37,143 nucleotides of DNA, from contig DUBO01000009.1 of the NCBI GenBank assembly GCA_012960245.1, positions 1 to 37,143 on the forward strand, given 5' to 3'. The position numbers and the translations under genes are program-made. Source of the stretch: Candidatus Binatota bacterium (GTDB lineage: Bacteria; Desulfobacterota; Binatia; UBA1149). Numbering within the stretch: the first letter of the stretch is position 1; each line of letters opens with the position of its first letter. Shown here in pieces: positions 27,271-35,863 of the stretch. Under the pieces are notes generated by a model. That model saw only the letters and a list, made by a program, of their open reading frames with translations, searched no databases and was not told where the DNA came from.

Positions 27271-27282
27271 CGCGGCGCCGCG
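27271..27282. repeat. 12-base perfect palindrome between convergent lptG and argC
   Basis: CGCGGCGCCGCG reads identically on both strands in the middle of the 34-base gap between the two convergent stops. It could fold into a very short GC hairpin acting on either transcript, but it has no T-run on either side, so a terminator role is uncertain. Confidence 0.3.
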
Positions 27283-27292
27283 AGAGCAGGCC

Positions 27293-28324
27293 TCAGGGTA
27301 AAGCGGCGATCGCGAGCAGGCCGGCCGTTTCATCGAGGCCGAGCATGAGGTTCATGTTCTGCACCGCTTGTCCGGCCGCGCCTTTGCCGAGGTTGTCGAT
27401 TGCTGTCATCACCAGCAGAAGTCCGCTCTGGCTGTGCTCACGCCACGCGATCTCGACCATGTTGGTGCCCCGCACCCTGGCCAGTGACGGCACGCCCTCC
27501 CCGCCCAGCAGGCGAACGAAGGGCTCGTCAGCGTAAGCCCGGGAAAAAGCTCCGCTGACATCCAGCCCTTCGGCCGGCGCAACGTAGCAGTGACTCAGCA
27601 GCCCCCTGGACAAGGGCAGCAACTGGGGGGTGAACAGCAGCCTGGAAGCGTCTACACCGTGGGCCTCGAGCTTCTCGACCATCTCGGGCTGGTGGCGGTG
27701 CTCGCCTACATTGTAAGGCTTGACGTTCTCGTTAACCTCGGCGAACAAGCCTTCCCGTAAAGCCGCCCGCCCCGCACCGCTGGTGCCCGACTTCGAGTCG
27801 ATGATGATGGGGCCCCGGGTCTGCCCTGCCAGCGGCAGCAACCCGAACAAAGCACCAGTGGGATAGCAGCCGGGATTAGCCACCAGCCGGGCCTCGGCCA
27901 GCTCGCTCCTGGCGAACTCACTGAGTCCATACACGGCGCCCTCGAGCAGCTCGGGACAAGGATGATCACCGTACCACTGCTGGTAGACATCAAGGCTGTC
28001 GAAGCGAAAATCTGCGCCCAGGTCAACGACCCGAAGGCCCGCAGCCAACAGCCCTGAGACCAACGGCCCCGAACTGCCGTGCGGAAGCGCTACGAAAGCC
28101 AACTCGGCATTGCCCACTATGTTGTCGACACTGGCCGACACCAGTTCGAGTTCCAGGCCGGCGAGGCCGGGGTGGACAGAGGCCAGCGGAGAGCCGGCGT
28201 CCTGTTCTGAAGTAACGGTAGTGACCTCGACACCGGGGTGGGCGGCCAGCAGGCGCAGCAACTCTGCACCCGCGTAGCCGGTCGCACCCACGACGGCCAC
28301 CCGGACACGGGTTGCTGCTGTCAT
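27293..28324 (-). CDS. argC: N-acetyl-gamma-glutamyl-phosphate reductase
   Basis: Reduces N-acetylglutamyl phosphate to the semialdehyde with NADPH, the third step of arginine synthesis. The 343-residue product has the dinucleotide-binding start RVAVVGATGYAGAELLRLL, then FVALPHGSSG and the catalytic Cys153 in NPGCYPTGALFGLLPL. Later blocks are SKSGTSGAGRAAL, HRHQPEM and TPQLLPLSRGLL. The frame stays open upstream, but ATG 28324 is right for the family and lies 7 bases after the rpsI stop. The rplM-rpsI-argC linkage is, as I recall, common in deltaproteobacteria. Confidence 0.95.
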   Translation of the reverse strand: MTAATRVRVAVVGATGYAGAELLRLLAAHPGVEVTTVTSEQDAGSPLASVHPGLAGLELELVSASVDNIVGNAELAFVALPHGSSGPLVSGLLAAGLRVVDLGADFRFDSLDVYQQWYGDHPCPELLEGAVYGLSEFARSELAEARLVANPGCYPTGALFGLLPLAGQTRGPIIIDSKSGTSGAGRAALREGLFAEVNENVKPYNVGEHRHQPEMVEKLEAHGVDASRLLFTPQLLPLSRGLLSHCYVAPAEGLDVSGAFSRAYADEPFVRLLGGEGVPSLARVRGTNMVEIAWREHSQSGLLLVMTAIDNLGKGAAGQAVQNMNLMLGLDETAGLLAIAALP

Positions 28325-28331
28325 GGTCCCG

Positions 28332-28805
28332 CTACCTCTTGGAGAATTGAGGCCGTTTACGAGCCTTGTGATGACCGTATTTCTTTCGCTCCACCTCACG
28401 TGCATCGCGCGTGAGATAGCCGGCCTTCTTCAGCGCCGGCCTCAGGTCGGGCTGCAATTCGATAAGCGCGCGGCTGACCGCGTGCCGCACGGCCGAAGCC
28501 TGGGCCGAAACCCCTCCGCCTCGAACCCTCACAGAGAGATCGTAGGAACCGGCCGTACCGGTGAGCTCAAAGGGTTGGGCAATGATCATTCGGGCAGTGG
28601 GCCTGGGAAAGTAGTCCTCCTGCGTTCGCTGGTTGACCGTGACCTTGCCATCGCCCGCAACCAGTGACACTCGCGCGACAGCGCTCTTGCGCCTGCCGGT
28701 TGCCTCGTTAGCAGGCGATACTGCCTTCCTCTTGCCGCTGTCGGCAGACCCGCTGTCTGCTGCTGCAGCGCCCCGGGCCCGTAAAGTCTTTCCAATTATA
28801 GCCAT
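28332..28805 (-). CDS. rpsI: 30S ribosomal protein S9 with N-terminal extension
   Basis: The S9 core starts at [20 protein letters not shown] (Gly37) and continues with [54 protein letters not shown] and the tail [11 protein letters not shown] that contacts P-site tRNA. The product is 157 residues; about 27 residues precede the core beyond the enteric length, rich in Ala, Ser and Gly. A GGAG site six bases before ATG 28805 supports the long start. It is 77 bases after rplM. Confidence 0.94.
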   Translation of the reverse strand: MAIIGKTLRARGAAAADSGSADSGKRKAVSPANEATGRRKSAVARVSLVAGDGKVTVNQRTQEDYFPRPTARMIIAQPFELTGTAGSYDLSVRVRGGGVSAQASAVRHAVSRALIELQPDLRPALKKAGYLTRDAREVERKKYGHHKARKRPQFSKR

Positions 28806-28882
28806 CTATTACTCCGCTTATTCTCTCGTTGCCCTGTCAGGAGCACTTATCGCAGCACCGCTTCGAAGCCCGCGAAGCCTCT

Positions 28883-29323
28883 TCAAACTGGCAACTGCTC
28901 CGGTGCCTGGGCCACGTGGGGGTGCTCTTCACCCGCGTAGATCTTTAACTTTAGCGCCAACCTACGACCAAGCCTGCCCGGGGGCAACATTCCTACCACC
29001 GCCTTCTCTATTACCTGCTCGGGGCGGGTCTCGAGCAGCCGGCCGGCCGTGGTCTCGGTTATGCCTCCGGGAAAGCCGCTGTGCCGGTAGTACTTTTTGC
29101 CTTGGAGCTTATTGCCAGTGAGCACCACTTTGCTCGCGTTGGTCACGACTACGAAGTCCCCGCAATCCACGTGGGGCGTAAAAGCCGGGTTGTGTTTTCC
29201 CCTGAGCACGTGGGCGATCCTGGTCGCGAGGCGACCTAGAACCAGGCCCTCCGCGTCCACGACGTACCACTTACGCGCATCGCGTGCCTCTTCTACTGAC
29301 AGGCTTCTGGTGACCTTCTGCAT
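28883..29323 (-). CDS. rplM: 50S ribosomal protein L13
   Basis: The 146-residue product has the L13 blocks: [67 protein letters not shown] and [19 protein letters not shown]13 is an early large-subunit assembly protein. A hairpin covers part of its ribosome-binding site. Confidence 0.96.
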   Translation of the reverse strand: MQKVTRSLSVEEARDARKWYVVDAEGLVLGRLATRIAHVLRGKHNPAFTPHVDCGDFVVVTNASKVVLTGNKLQGKKYYRHSGFPGGITETTAGRLLETRPEQVIEKAVVGMLPPGRLGRRLALKLKIYAGEEHPHVAQAPEQLPV

Positions 29324-29330
29324 ACTTGGC

Positions 29331-29347
29331 TCCCGTACATGACGGGA
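29331..29347 (-). promoter_or_regulatory. Candidate rplM leader hairpin covering the ribosome-binding site
   Basis: Immediately upstream of rplM the transcript can form a perfect 6-bp stem (TCCCGT/ACGGGA) with a CATGT loop. The 3' arm contains most of the GGGAG Shine-Dalgarno sequence, which lies six bases before the ATG. Such a structure could control L13-S9 translation. L13 leader regulation is known in other bacteria, but homology to those leaders was not tested. Confidence 0.45.
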
Positions 29348-29407
29348 CTCCTCAATTTCTCGTAGCTCAATTCCTCACGACCGACCACAGTCAGCCAAAA
29401 TAACAAA

Positions 29408-29484
29408 TGGCGGGGCCGACGAGACTCGAACTCGCGACCTCCGGCGTGACAGGCCGGCATTCTAACCAGCTGAACTACGGCCCC
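29408..29484 (-). tRNA. tRNA-Asp (GUC)
   Basis: A 77-base cloverleaf with acceptor GGGGCCG/CGGCCCC, anticodon stem CCGGC/GCCGG and loop CTGTCAC giving GTC, discriminator G (the AspRS identity base) and encoded CCA. It is 84 bases upstream of rplM. Confidence 0.96.
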
Positions 29485-29569
29485 ACCGCGCGCTGACAGG
29501 GCCAACGCGGTCTGCTTGGGTAACAGTTACGCCCACCAGCATCAAGTGGCGGGGCCTGCTTAAACGAAA

Positions 29570-29645
29570 TGGTGGGCGGTGGCAGGCTCGAACTGCCGAC
29601 CCTCGGCTTGTAAGGCCGATGCTCTCCCAACTGAGCTAACCGCCC
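29570..29645 (-). tRNA. tRNA-Val (UAC)
   Basis: A 76-base cloverleaf with acceptor GGGCGGT/ACCGCCC, anticodon stem TCGGC/GCCGA and loop CTTACAA giving TAC, discriminator A and encoded CCA. It is 56 bases after the lon stop and 85 before tRNA-Asp. Confidence 0.96.
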
Positions 29646-29701
29646 CTGGCTCTAGCCGAAGACCCCGCGACAGCGGAGAGTTCGTCCGGTGACCGCACCC
29701 G

Positions 29702-32215
29702 TCAGTGGGTGACCAGGCCTTTTTCGTCCTTGTCGCCGTCACTGGCCGGCGCCGGGGTCGGCGTCATGGCAAGCGGCAGCTGGTTGACTGGTTTCTCGTT
29801 GATAAACACCGAGTCACGGCCATCGGGAAGTTGCAGCGCGGTGTTGAGCACGGTGTCTACTTCTTCGACCGGTACCATCTCGACAGCTTTGCGAACCGTG
29901 GCCGGGATGTCGGCAACGTCCTTGCTGTTCTCGGCCGGCATGAGGACCTTCTTTATGCCAGCTCGGTGGGCTGCCATGACCTTTTCCTTCAGGCCGCCAA
30001 TAGGAAGTACCCGGCCCCTCAGGGTAATCTCGCCCGTCATCGCCACGTCGGGGTCTACCGGCAAGCCGGTAAGCGCCGAGACCAGCGAGGTGGCCAGGGT
30101 GATGCCGGCCGAGGGTCCGTCCTTGGGGATGGCCCCCTCGGGAACGTGGATGTGAACGTCTACCTTCTGGTAGAAATCATCGGCCAGGCCCAGCTCGTAG
30201 GCCCGTGATCTCACGTAGCTCATGGCTGCCTGGGCTGATTCCTGCATGACGTCACCGAGTTGCCCGGTGATGGTCAGCTTGCCCTTTCCCGGAAGCACTG
30301 TGACTTCCGTGTTGAGCAGCTCGCCGCCGTTCTCGGTCCAGGCCAGCCCGGTAGTAACACCAACCAGGGGCTCGACCTCGGCACGACCGTAGGTGAAACG
30401 CTTGGGGCCCAGGAACTTTTCGACCTTGCGCGGGGTAACGCGCGTGGACTTGGCGTCCTTTTCGTCGACTATCTTCACCGCCACCTTACGGCAGATAGAG
30501 GCTATCTCTCTTTCCAGGTTCCGCACGCCGGCTTCCTTGGTGTAGTGCCTCACAAGGTGCAGCAAGGTAGCGTCTGGGAACTCGATCTGCTCTTCGTTCA
30601 GTCCGTTGGCCTCTCTCTGCTTACGGATCAGGAACCTGCTGGCGATATTACGCTTCTCCAGCTCGGTGTATCCGGCTATGCGGATGATCTCCATTCGATC
30701 CTGTAACGGACGCGGAATGGATTCCAGGCTGTTTGCGGTGGTCACGAACATTACCTTGGACAAATCGTAATCTACGTCCAGGTAGTGATCGTTGAAGCTA
30801 CCGTTCTGCTCAGGATCAAGCACTTCGAGCATCGCCGACGCCGGATCTCCCCTGAAATCAGCAGACATCTTGTCTATTTCGTCGAGCAGGAATACCGGGT
30901 TTCCCTTGCCAGCCTTCTTCATGCTCTGGATGATCTTGCCCGGCAAAGCACCGATGTAAGTGCGGCGGTGACCGCGTATTTCGGCTTCGTCGCGCACGCC
31001 ACCGAGCGAAATACGAACGAACTCGCGCCCCATCGATCGCGCTATCGAGCGACCCAGCGAGGTCTTGCCTACTCCGGGAGGGCCAACGAGGCACAGGATC
31101 GGGCCCTTGATCTCGCCCACCAACTTGGTCACGGCCAGGTACTCGAGAATGCGTTCCTTGACCTTCTCCAGCCCGTAGTGGTCTTCATCGAGAACAGTGC
31201 GGGCCTTCTCGATGTCGATATCGTCACCCGTGTAGTCCTCCCAGGGAAGGCACAGCATCCAGTCGATGTAGTTGCGCACCACCGTGGCTTCGGCCGACAT
31301 GGGCGACATCATCTTGAGCTTCTTCAGCTCTTTCTCGGTCTTCTCGCGGGGATCCTCGGGCATCGACGAAGCCTCAAGAGCTTCCTCGAGCTCCTGCACC
31401 TCGTTCTTGAACTCGTCCTTTTCGCCGAGCTCTTTCTGGATAGCCCGCATCTGCTCGTTCAGGTAGTACTCCTTCTGGGTCTTCTCCATCTGCTTCTTGA
31501 CCCTGGAGCGGATGCGTTTTTCGACCTCGAGGATTTCCATCTCCGAACGCATGAAACCCAGCACCTTCTCGAGCCTCTCAGACACGCTGAAAGTCTCGAG
31601 CAGGGACTGCTTATCTTCGAGCTTGACGCCGAGATGCGAAACAATTGTATCGGCCAGCCGCGAAGGTTCGTCTATGGCGGCCACCGTGCCGGCCATCTCC
31701 GGCGGGATTTTCTTGTTGAGCTTTACGTAGGACTCGAAAGCCGTGTTGACGCTGCGCAGCAGTGCCTCCATCTCGGATTCGTCGCCCGCGAGTTCCTCTA
31801 CTTCGTCGACCTCGACTTCGAAGAAATCCTCGGTGCCACCGAAAGCCTTGATGACGGCGCGGCGCTTTCCTTCAACGAGCACCTTGACGGTGCCATCGGG
31901 CAGACGCAGCAGCTGGACGATGGTGCCTATGGTGCCCACCGGGTGAATATCGTCCACGTCGGGGTCATTGGTCTTGGCGTCTTTCTGGGCCGCCAGCAGT
32001 ATCGACTGGTCCCTGTCCATGGCCGCCTCGAGAGCTGCGATCGACTTCGCCCTGCCGGCGAACAACGGCATCACCATGTGTGGAAAAACTATGATGTCGC
32101 GCAGCGGCAACAGGGGGATGTGGCCCTGCGTCTCCACTGAATCGTCCCCGTCTTCTTCAGTACCAGGAGCCGAAGGCTCGTCGCCAATAACCAAGGGTTC
32201 TTTTTCTTTAGACAT
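29702..32215 (-). CDS. lon: ATP-dependent protease Lon (LonA type)
   Basis: A hexameric cytoplasmic AAA+ serine protease degrading misfolded and regulatory proteins; 837 residues. The N-terminal substrate-binding domain starts at [21 protein letters not shown] coiled-coil segment follows ([20 protein letters not shown]). The AAA+ module has Walker [12 protein letters not shown] and Walker [12 protein letters not shown]. The protease domain has the catalytic Ser702 in [10 protein letters not shown] and Lys745 in [12 protein letters not shown] short Pro/Asp-rich tail ends the protein. It follows clpX by 49 bases in a tig-clpP-clpX-lon series. Confidence 0.97.
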   Translation of the reverse strand: MSKEKEPLVIGDEPSAPGTEEDGDDSVETQGHIPLLPLRDIIVFPHMVMPLFAGRAKSIAALEAAMDRDQSILLAAQKDAKTNDPDVDDIHPVGTIGTIVQLLRLPDGTVKVLVEGKRRAVIKAFGGTEDFFEVEVDEVEELAGDESEMEALLRSVNTAFESYVKLNKKIPPEMAGTVAAIDEPSRLADTIVSHLGVKLEDKQSLLETFSVSERLEKVLGFMRSEMEILEVEKRIRSRVKKQMEKTQKEYYLNEQMRAIQKELGEKDEFKNEVQELEEALEASSMPEDPREKTEKELKKLKMMSPMSAEATVVRNYIDWMLCLPWEDYTGDDIDIEKARTVLDEDHYGLEKVKERILEYLAVTKLVGEIKGPILCLVGPPGVGKTSLGRSIARSMGREFVRISLGGVRDEAEIRGHRRTYIGALPGKIIQSMKKAGKGNPVFLLDEIDKMSADFRGDPASAMLEVLDPEQNGSFNDHYLDVDYDLSKVMFVTTANSLESIPRPLQDRMEIIRIAGYTELEKRNIASRFLIRKQREANGLNEEQIEFPDATLLHLVRHYTKEAGVRNLEREIASICRKVAVKIVDEKDAKSTRVTPRKVEKFLGPKRFTYGRAEVEPLVGVTTGLAWTENGGELLNTEVTVLPGKGKLTITGQLGDVMQESAQAAMSYVRSRAYELGLADDFYQKVDVHIHVPEGAIPKDGPSAGITLATSLVSALTGLPVDPDVAMTGEITLRGRVLPIGGLKEKVMAAHRAGIKKVLMPAENSKDVADIPATVRKAVEMVPVEEVDTVLNTALQLPDGRDSVFINEKPVNQLPLAMTPTPAPASDGDKDEKGLVTH

Positions 32216-32264
32216 ATTTTTTCTGCTGTTCCTTCCGGGCGTTCCGGCCGGGGGCCAGTTGTTA

Positions 32265-33515
32265 TCAGCCGACCTTCGAAGCCGAGGAGAAAACCATCAA
32301 CGGCTTCTCCTTCTTCTCGACCACTTCCTTGGAAATGACCACCTCTTCCACGTCGGGCATGGAAGGCACGTCGTACATGGCATCGAGCATGATGTTTTCC
32401 ATTATGGCTCTCAGCCCGCGCGCGCCTGACTTGCGTTCCAGGGCTTCGCGCGAGATGGCCTCGAGGGCGCCATCGGTAAACGTCAGCTTGACGTTCTCCA
32501 TCTCGAACAGCTTGGTGTACTGCTTGGTCAGAGCGTTCTTGGGCTCTTTCATGATGCGCACCAAAGCGGCCTCGTCAAGGTCGTGCAGCGAAGTAATTAC
32601 CGGCAGTCGGCCCACGAACTCGGGGATGAGTCCGAACTTGAGAAGGTCTTCTGTCTGCAGCTCGCCGAGCATACTGCGATCGTTTTCTTCTTTGCCACCC
32701 ACGTCGGCACCAAAGCCCATGCCCTTCATTCCGACCCTGCGACTGATGATATCGTCGAGGCCAACGAAAGCGCCTCCGCAGATGAAAAGTATGTTGGTTG
32801 TGTCCACCTGCAGGAATTCCTGCTGGGGGTGCTTGCGTCCGCCCTTGGGCGGCACGCTTGCCGTGGTTCCTTCAATGATCTTGAGCAGCGCCTGCTGCAC
32901 GCCCTCGCCCGACACGTCGCGGGTGATAGACGGGTTGTCACTCTTGCGGGCCACCTTGTCGATCTCGTCGATATAGACAATGCCGCGCTGGCATTTCTCA
33001 ACGTCGTAGTCGGCGTTCTGCAGGAGGCTCAGGATGATGTTCTCGACGTCTTCGCCTACGTAGCCCGCCTCGGTGAGGCTGGTAGCGTCGGCTATCGCGA
33101 AGGGAACCTGGAGAAATCGTGCGAGGGTCTGCGCCAGCAGGGTCTTACCACTACCGGTAGGACCGACGAGCATGATGTTGGACTTCTGCAGCTCGACCTC
33201 GCCGGTGACCATGCCCGAGTCGATACGCTTGTAGTGGTTGTGAACGGCGACCGAAAGAACGCGCTTGGCCTCGTCCTGGTCGACCACGTACTGGTCGAGG
33301 ACCTTGCGGATATCGACCGGGCGCGGCACCGAGGAAACGGCGCTGATGGCCTCTTCCTGGTCACACTCCTCGGCGATAATGTCGTTGCAGAGGTCGATGC
33401 ACTCATCGCAGATGTAAACGGTCGGACCCGCTATAAGTTTGCGTACCTCTTCCTGGCCCTTTCCGCAGAAAGAACATACGAGGTCGCGAGTGCTGTCTTC
33501 TCCGTTTTTTGGCAT
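32265..33515 (-). CDS. clpX: ATP-dependent Clp protease ATP-binding subunit ClpX
   Basis: An AAA+ unfoldase that feeds substrates to ClpP; 416 residues. The N-terminal zinc-binding domain has C14, C17, C36 and C39. Walker A GPTGSGKT is at 118-125, Walker B in [14 protein letters not shown], and the sensor region includes PEFVGRLPV. The ClpP-binding loop reads MGF ([10 protein letters not shown]) where the enteric protein has IGF, a conservative change. It lies 67 bases after clpP. Confidence 0.97.
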   Translation of the reverse strand: MPKNGEDSTRDLVCSFCGKGQEEVRKLIAGPTVYICDECIDLCNDIIAEECDQEEAISAVSSVPRPVDIRKVLDQYVVDQDEAKRVLSVAVHNHYKRIDSGMVTGEVELQKSNIMLVGPTGSGKTLLAQTLARFLQVPFAIADATSLTEAGYVGEDVENIILSLLQNADYDVEKCQRGIVYIDEIDKVARKSDNPSITRDVSGEGVQQALLKIIEGTTASVPPKGGRKHPQQEFLQVDTTNILFICGGAFVGLDDIISRRVGMKGMGFGADVGGKEENDRSMLGELQTEDLLKFGLIPEFVGRLPVITSLHDLDEAALVRIMKEPKNALTKQYTKLFEMENVKLTFTDGALEAISREALERKSGARGLRAIMENIMLDAMYDVPSMPDVEEVVISKEVVEKKEKPLMVFSSASKVG

Positions 33516-33582
33516 TAAGTAAGCCCGGCGCCTCCGTTACTCTCTATCGTCCTTCGACGAAGTCCTGCTACCACCCGTCCGC

Positions 33583-34176
33583 CTACTTACTGTCGGGCCG
33601 CTGCTCAATGACTTCGTCGATGATTCCGAACTCAACTGCCTGCGACCCGTCCATGAAATGGTCCCGGTCGGTGCTTTCCTCTATTGTAGCAAGATCCTGC
33701 CCCGTGTGTCTTGCCAGTATTTCGTTAAGTAGTGCCCTCACCCGCAGGATCTCGCGCGCCTGTATGTCCACGTCGGTGGCCTGCCCCTGCGCACCGCCCA
33801 GCGGCTGGTGTATCATCACCCGCGAATGGGGCAGTGCGTAACGTTTACCCTTGGCGCCCGCAGCCAGTAAAACAGCACCCATGCTCGCGGCCTGCCCGAG
33901 GCAGAGGGTCGACACCGGCGGGCGGATATACTGCATCGTGTCATAGATGGCCAGCCCCGCCGTGACCTGCCCTCCGGGTGAGTTCAGGTAGAGAAAAATA
34001 TCTTTCTCCGGGTCCTCTGCTTCCAGAAACAGCATCTGTGCCGTCACCAGCGCCGCCGTCGTATCGTCAACCTCGCCGCTGAGAAAAACTATACGCTCCT
34101 TCAGCAGTCGAGAAAATATGTCGTAAGAACGCTCGCCACGGCCGGACTGTTCGACCACTATAGGTACAAGATTCAT
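33583..34176 (-). CDS. clpP: ATP-dependent Clp protease proteolytic subunit ClpP
   Basis: A tetradecameric serine peptidase partnered by ClpX; 197 residues. The catalytic triad is visible: Ser98 in [11 protein letters not shown], His123 in [11 protein letters not shown] and Asp172 in STDRDHFM. The N terminus ([19 protein letters not shown]) is normal, and the handle region is complete. It lies 9 bases after tig. Confidence 0.97.
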   Translation of the reverse strand: MNLVPIVVEQSGRGERSYDIFSRLLKERIVFLSGEVDDTTAALVTAQMLFLEAEDPEKDIFLYLNSPGGQVTAGLAIYDTMQYIRPPVSTLCLGQAASMGAVLLAAGAKGKRYALPHSRVMIHQPLGGAQGQATDVDIQAREILRVRALLNEILARHTGQDLATIEESTDRDHFMDGSQAVEFGIIDEVIEQRPDSK

Positions 34177-34185
34177 ACAGCGACC

Positions 34186-35505
34186 CTAGCCCGTTTGGAG
34201 GGGGGCGGCAACATCGGCCGGGTCGACTTCGACGTCATTGAGCGTCGCCTGCTCAACCAGGCAATCCATGGCCTTGTCCCTGAGCATCCCCATCCTGAGA
34301 TCGGCCACTGCCCCCGGCTGGGAATAGTGCTGGCGTAGTTCGCCCGCGCGCTCACCGGCTGCGGCCAGCTGCTCCCCCACCCGCTTCTCCATCTCTTCGG
34401 GTTCCACGCCGAGACTCTCGGCCTCGGCCACCGCGTCGAGCACGAAACCCGCCCGCACCCGCTTCTCGGCCTCGGGCTGGACTATGCCCTTGAGCTCGTC
34501 GAACTTGTCGCGCGGAATGTCGCGCATTCCCATCTCGCCCAGCATGCTCATGGCAGTGCGCTCGACCAGCAGCGGCGGCAGGTCAAGCTTGCTCTTGCCC
34601 ACCAGCGTCTCGAGCAACTCGCCGCGCACGCGTCGGTCGGCTTCCTGCGAAGCACGCTCGTGGAGTTCTCCGCTTACCTTCTCTCGCAACGAGGCCAGGT
34701 CCTCGACGCCGTCCCACCCGAGTTCGGCCGCAAACGAATCGTTGAGCGCGGGCACTATCTTGTTCTTGATCTCCCTGACCGTGACCTGGAAGCGCACCAG
34801 GCGGCCGGCCACTTCGGAGTCCTCGCCGTTGTTTTCTGGAAAGCGCACGTCTATGGGCGTGGGAATGCTGCGGGTCACGCCAAGCAGACCACGCTCGAAG
34901 TCGTCGGGCAGGTTGCCACTGCCCACCTCCACCTGCTGGCCATCCCTGCTGTAGCGATCCAGGGGCTGGCCCTCAAAACTGGCGTACATATCCATCGTTA
35001 TGACATCGCCCGCCTGGACGTTGACCCTGTCTTCCTCGGCCTCGAGCACCGCCATGCGCTGGCGCAGCGATTCCATGGCCTCGCTGACCTGGTCGTCTTC
35101 CACTCGAGCAACCTTGCGGTCAGCCTTTGAGCGCTTGTAGCGGCCGAGCTTCACCTTGGGGCGGATCTCCACGGTGGCCTCAAACTTCAAGCCCTCGGCC
35201 GGTTGATACTCGCGGCTGGTCAAATGTGGCGGGCCGACAATATCGAGCTCGTGCTCGCGCACTACCTCTATTACGGCGTCCTCGATGAGACGGCCGATGA
35301 CATCCTCTCGGACCTCGCCGCCGTATTCCTGCTCGAGCACCTCGCGTGGAGCCTTGCCCTTGCGGAAACCCTTTACCTTGGCCTTACTCGCTATGTTACT
35401 GAAAGCCGTGGTCATTTCGGCCTCGACACGCTCGTGGTCCACACTGACGACGAGCACCCTGCTCACCGAATCGTTCTTCTTAACTTTCGCCTGTATTCCA
35501 GCCAT
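34186..35505 (-). CDS. tig: Trigger factor (ribosome-associated chaperone)
   Basis: Binds L23 at the tunnel exit and shields nascent chains. The 439-residue product has the N-terminal ribosome-binding signature GFRKGKAPREVLEQEYGG. An FKBP-type prolyl isomerase domain follows (GDVITMDMYASFEGQPLDRY, VEVGSGNLPDDFERGLLGV, about residues 160-250), then a long helical C-terminal chaperone domain. It heads tig-clpP-clpX-lon, and tRNA-Leu ends 38 bases upstream. Confidence 0.95.
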   Translation of the reverse strand: MAGIQAKVKKNDSVSRVLVVSVDHERVEAEMTTAFSNIASKAKVKGFRKGKAPREVLEQEYGGEVREDVIGRLIEDAVIEVVREHELDIVGPPHLTSREYQPAEGLKFEATVEIRPKVKLGRYKRSKADRKVARVEDDQVSEAMESLRQRMAVLEAEEDRVNVQAGDVITMDMYASFEGQPLDRYSRDGQQVEVGSGNLPDDFERGLLGVTRSIPTPIDVRFPENNGEDSEVAGRLVRFQVTVREIKNKIVPALNDSFAAELGWDGVEDLASLREKVSGELHERASQEADRRVRGELLETLVGKSKLDLPPLLVERTAMSMLGEMGMRDIPRDKFDELKGIVQPEAEKRVRAGFVLDAVAEAESLGVEPEEMEKRVGEQLAAAGERAGELRQHYSQPGAVADLRMGMLRDKAMDCLVEQATLNDVEVDPADVAAPLQTG

Positions 35506-35543
35506 GTTCCTGCTCCGCTCCTGCCTGTACCGTTAAATGCTTC

Positions 35544-35629
35544 TGGTGCGAGAGGGGGGACTCGAACCCCCAACCGCATAGCGGGCTGGATCCTAAATCC
35601 AGTGCGTCTGCCAATTCCGCCACTCTCGC
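35544..35629 (-). tRNA. tRNA-Leu (UAG)
   Basis: An 86-base class II tRNA with acceptor GCGAGAG/CTCTCGC, anticodon stem CTGGA/TCCAG and loop TTTAGGA giving TAG. It has a long variable arm, discriminator A and an encoded CCA. It lies directly upstream of tig and may share its transcript. Confidence 0.96.
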
Positions 35630-35863
35630 GCCCGCCCCGACTGGCACAACCATGGGTCAGGCCGTCCGGGCAAGGCGCGAATACTAGGCGCAAAACCTCG
35701 CCGATGCACACTCTGCTGTGTTGATGTTCGTGGAGCCCGCAGCTGGTGCCGGCATGGCGGATACGCCCGAGTCCCACCCCGCAACACGGAGTGGCAGGCG
35801 GCGGCCCCCATCGGGGGCTCGCCTTTCGGCCGCTGAAAATCGCAGCCCCCGGGAGTTACAGCC
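35630..35863. other. 234-base gap between the Cys-rich gene and tRNA-Leu/tig
   Basis: No coding region is supported here. It must contain the end of the Cys-rich transcript and the promoter for tRNA-Leu and tig. A TAGTAT sequence on the minus strand (35681-35686), about 50 bases before the tRNA, could be a -10 element, but no matching -35 hexamer is evident. Confidence 0.4.
35804..35818 (-). terminator. Candidate terminator hairpin downstream of the Cys-rich gene
   Basis: A 6-bp all-GC stem (GCCCCC/GGGGGC) with a three-base loop lies 46 bases after the stop of the Cys-rich gene. Flanking GCGGCC and GGCCGC could extend it. There is no T-tract, so intrinsic termination is uncertain. Confidence 0.35.

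Noticed and set aside
30785-32140. 451-codon open frame on the plus strand opposite lon
   Set aside because: It is the antisense of a complete, motif-verified lon gene in GC-rich DNA, has no recognisable domain, and its composition (many His, Leu, Arg) is typical of shadow frames.
32695-32740. MGF instead of IGF in the ClpX loop that docks ClpP
   Set aside because: Ile to Met is conservative and clpP is adjacent and intact, so no functional change is implied.
32583-33518. Plus-strand frame of 311 codons opposite clpX
   Set aside because: Mirror of the clpX codon pattern; no domain or start signal.
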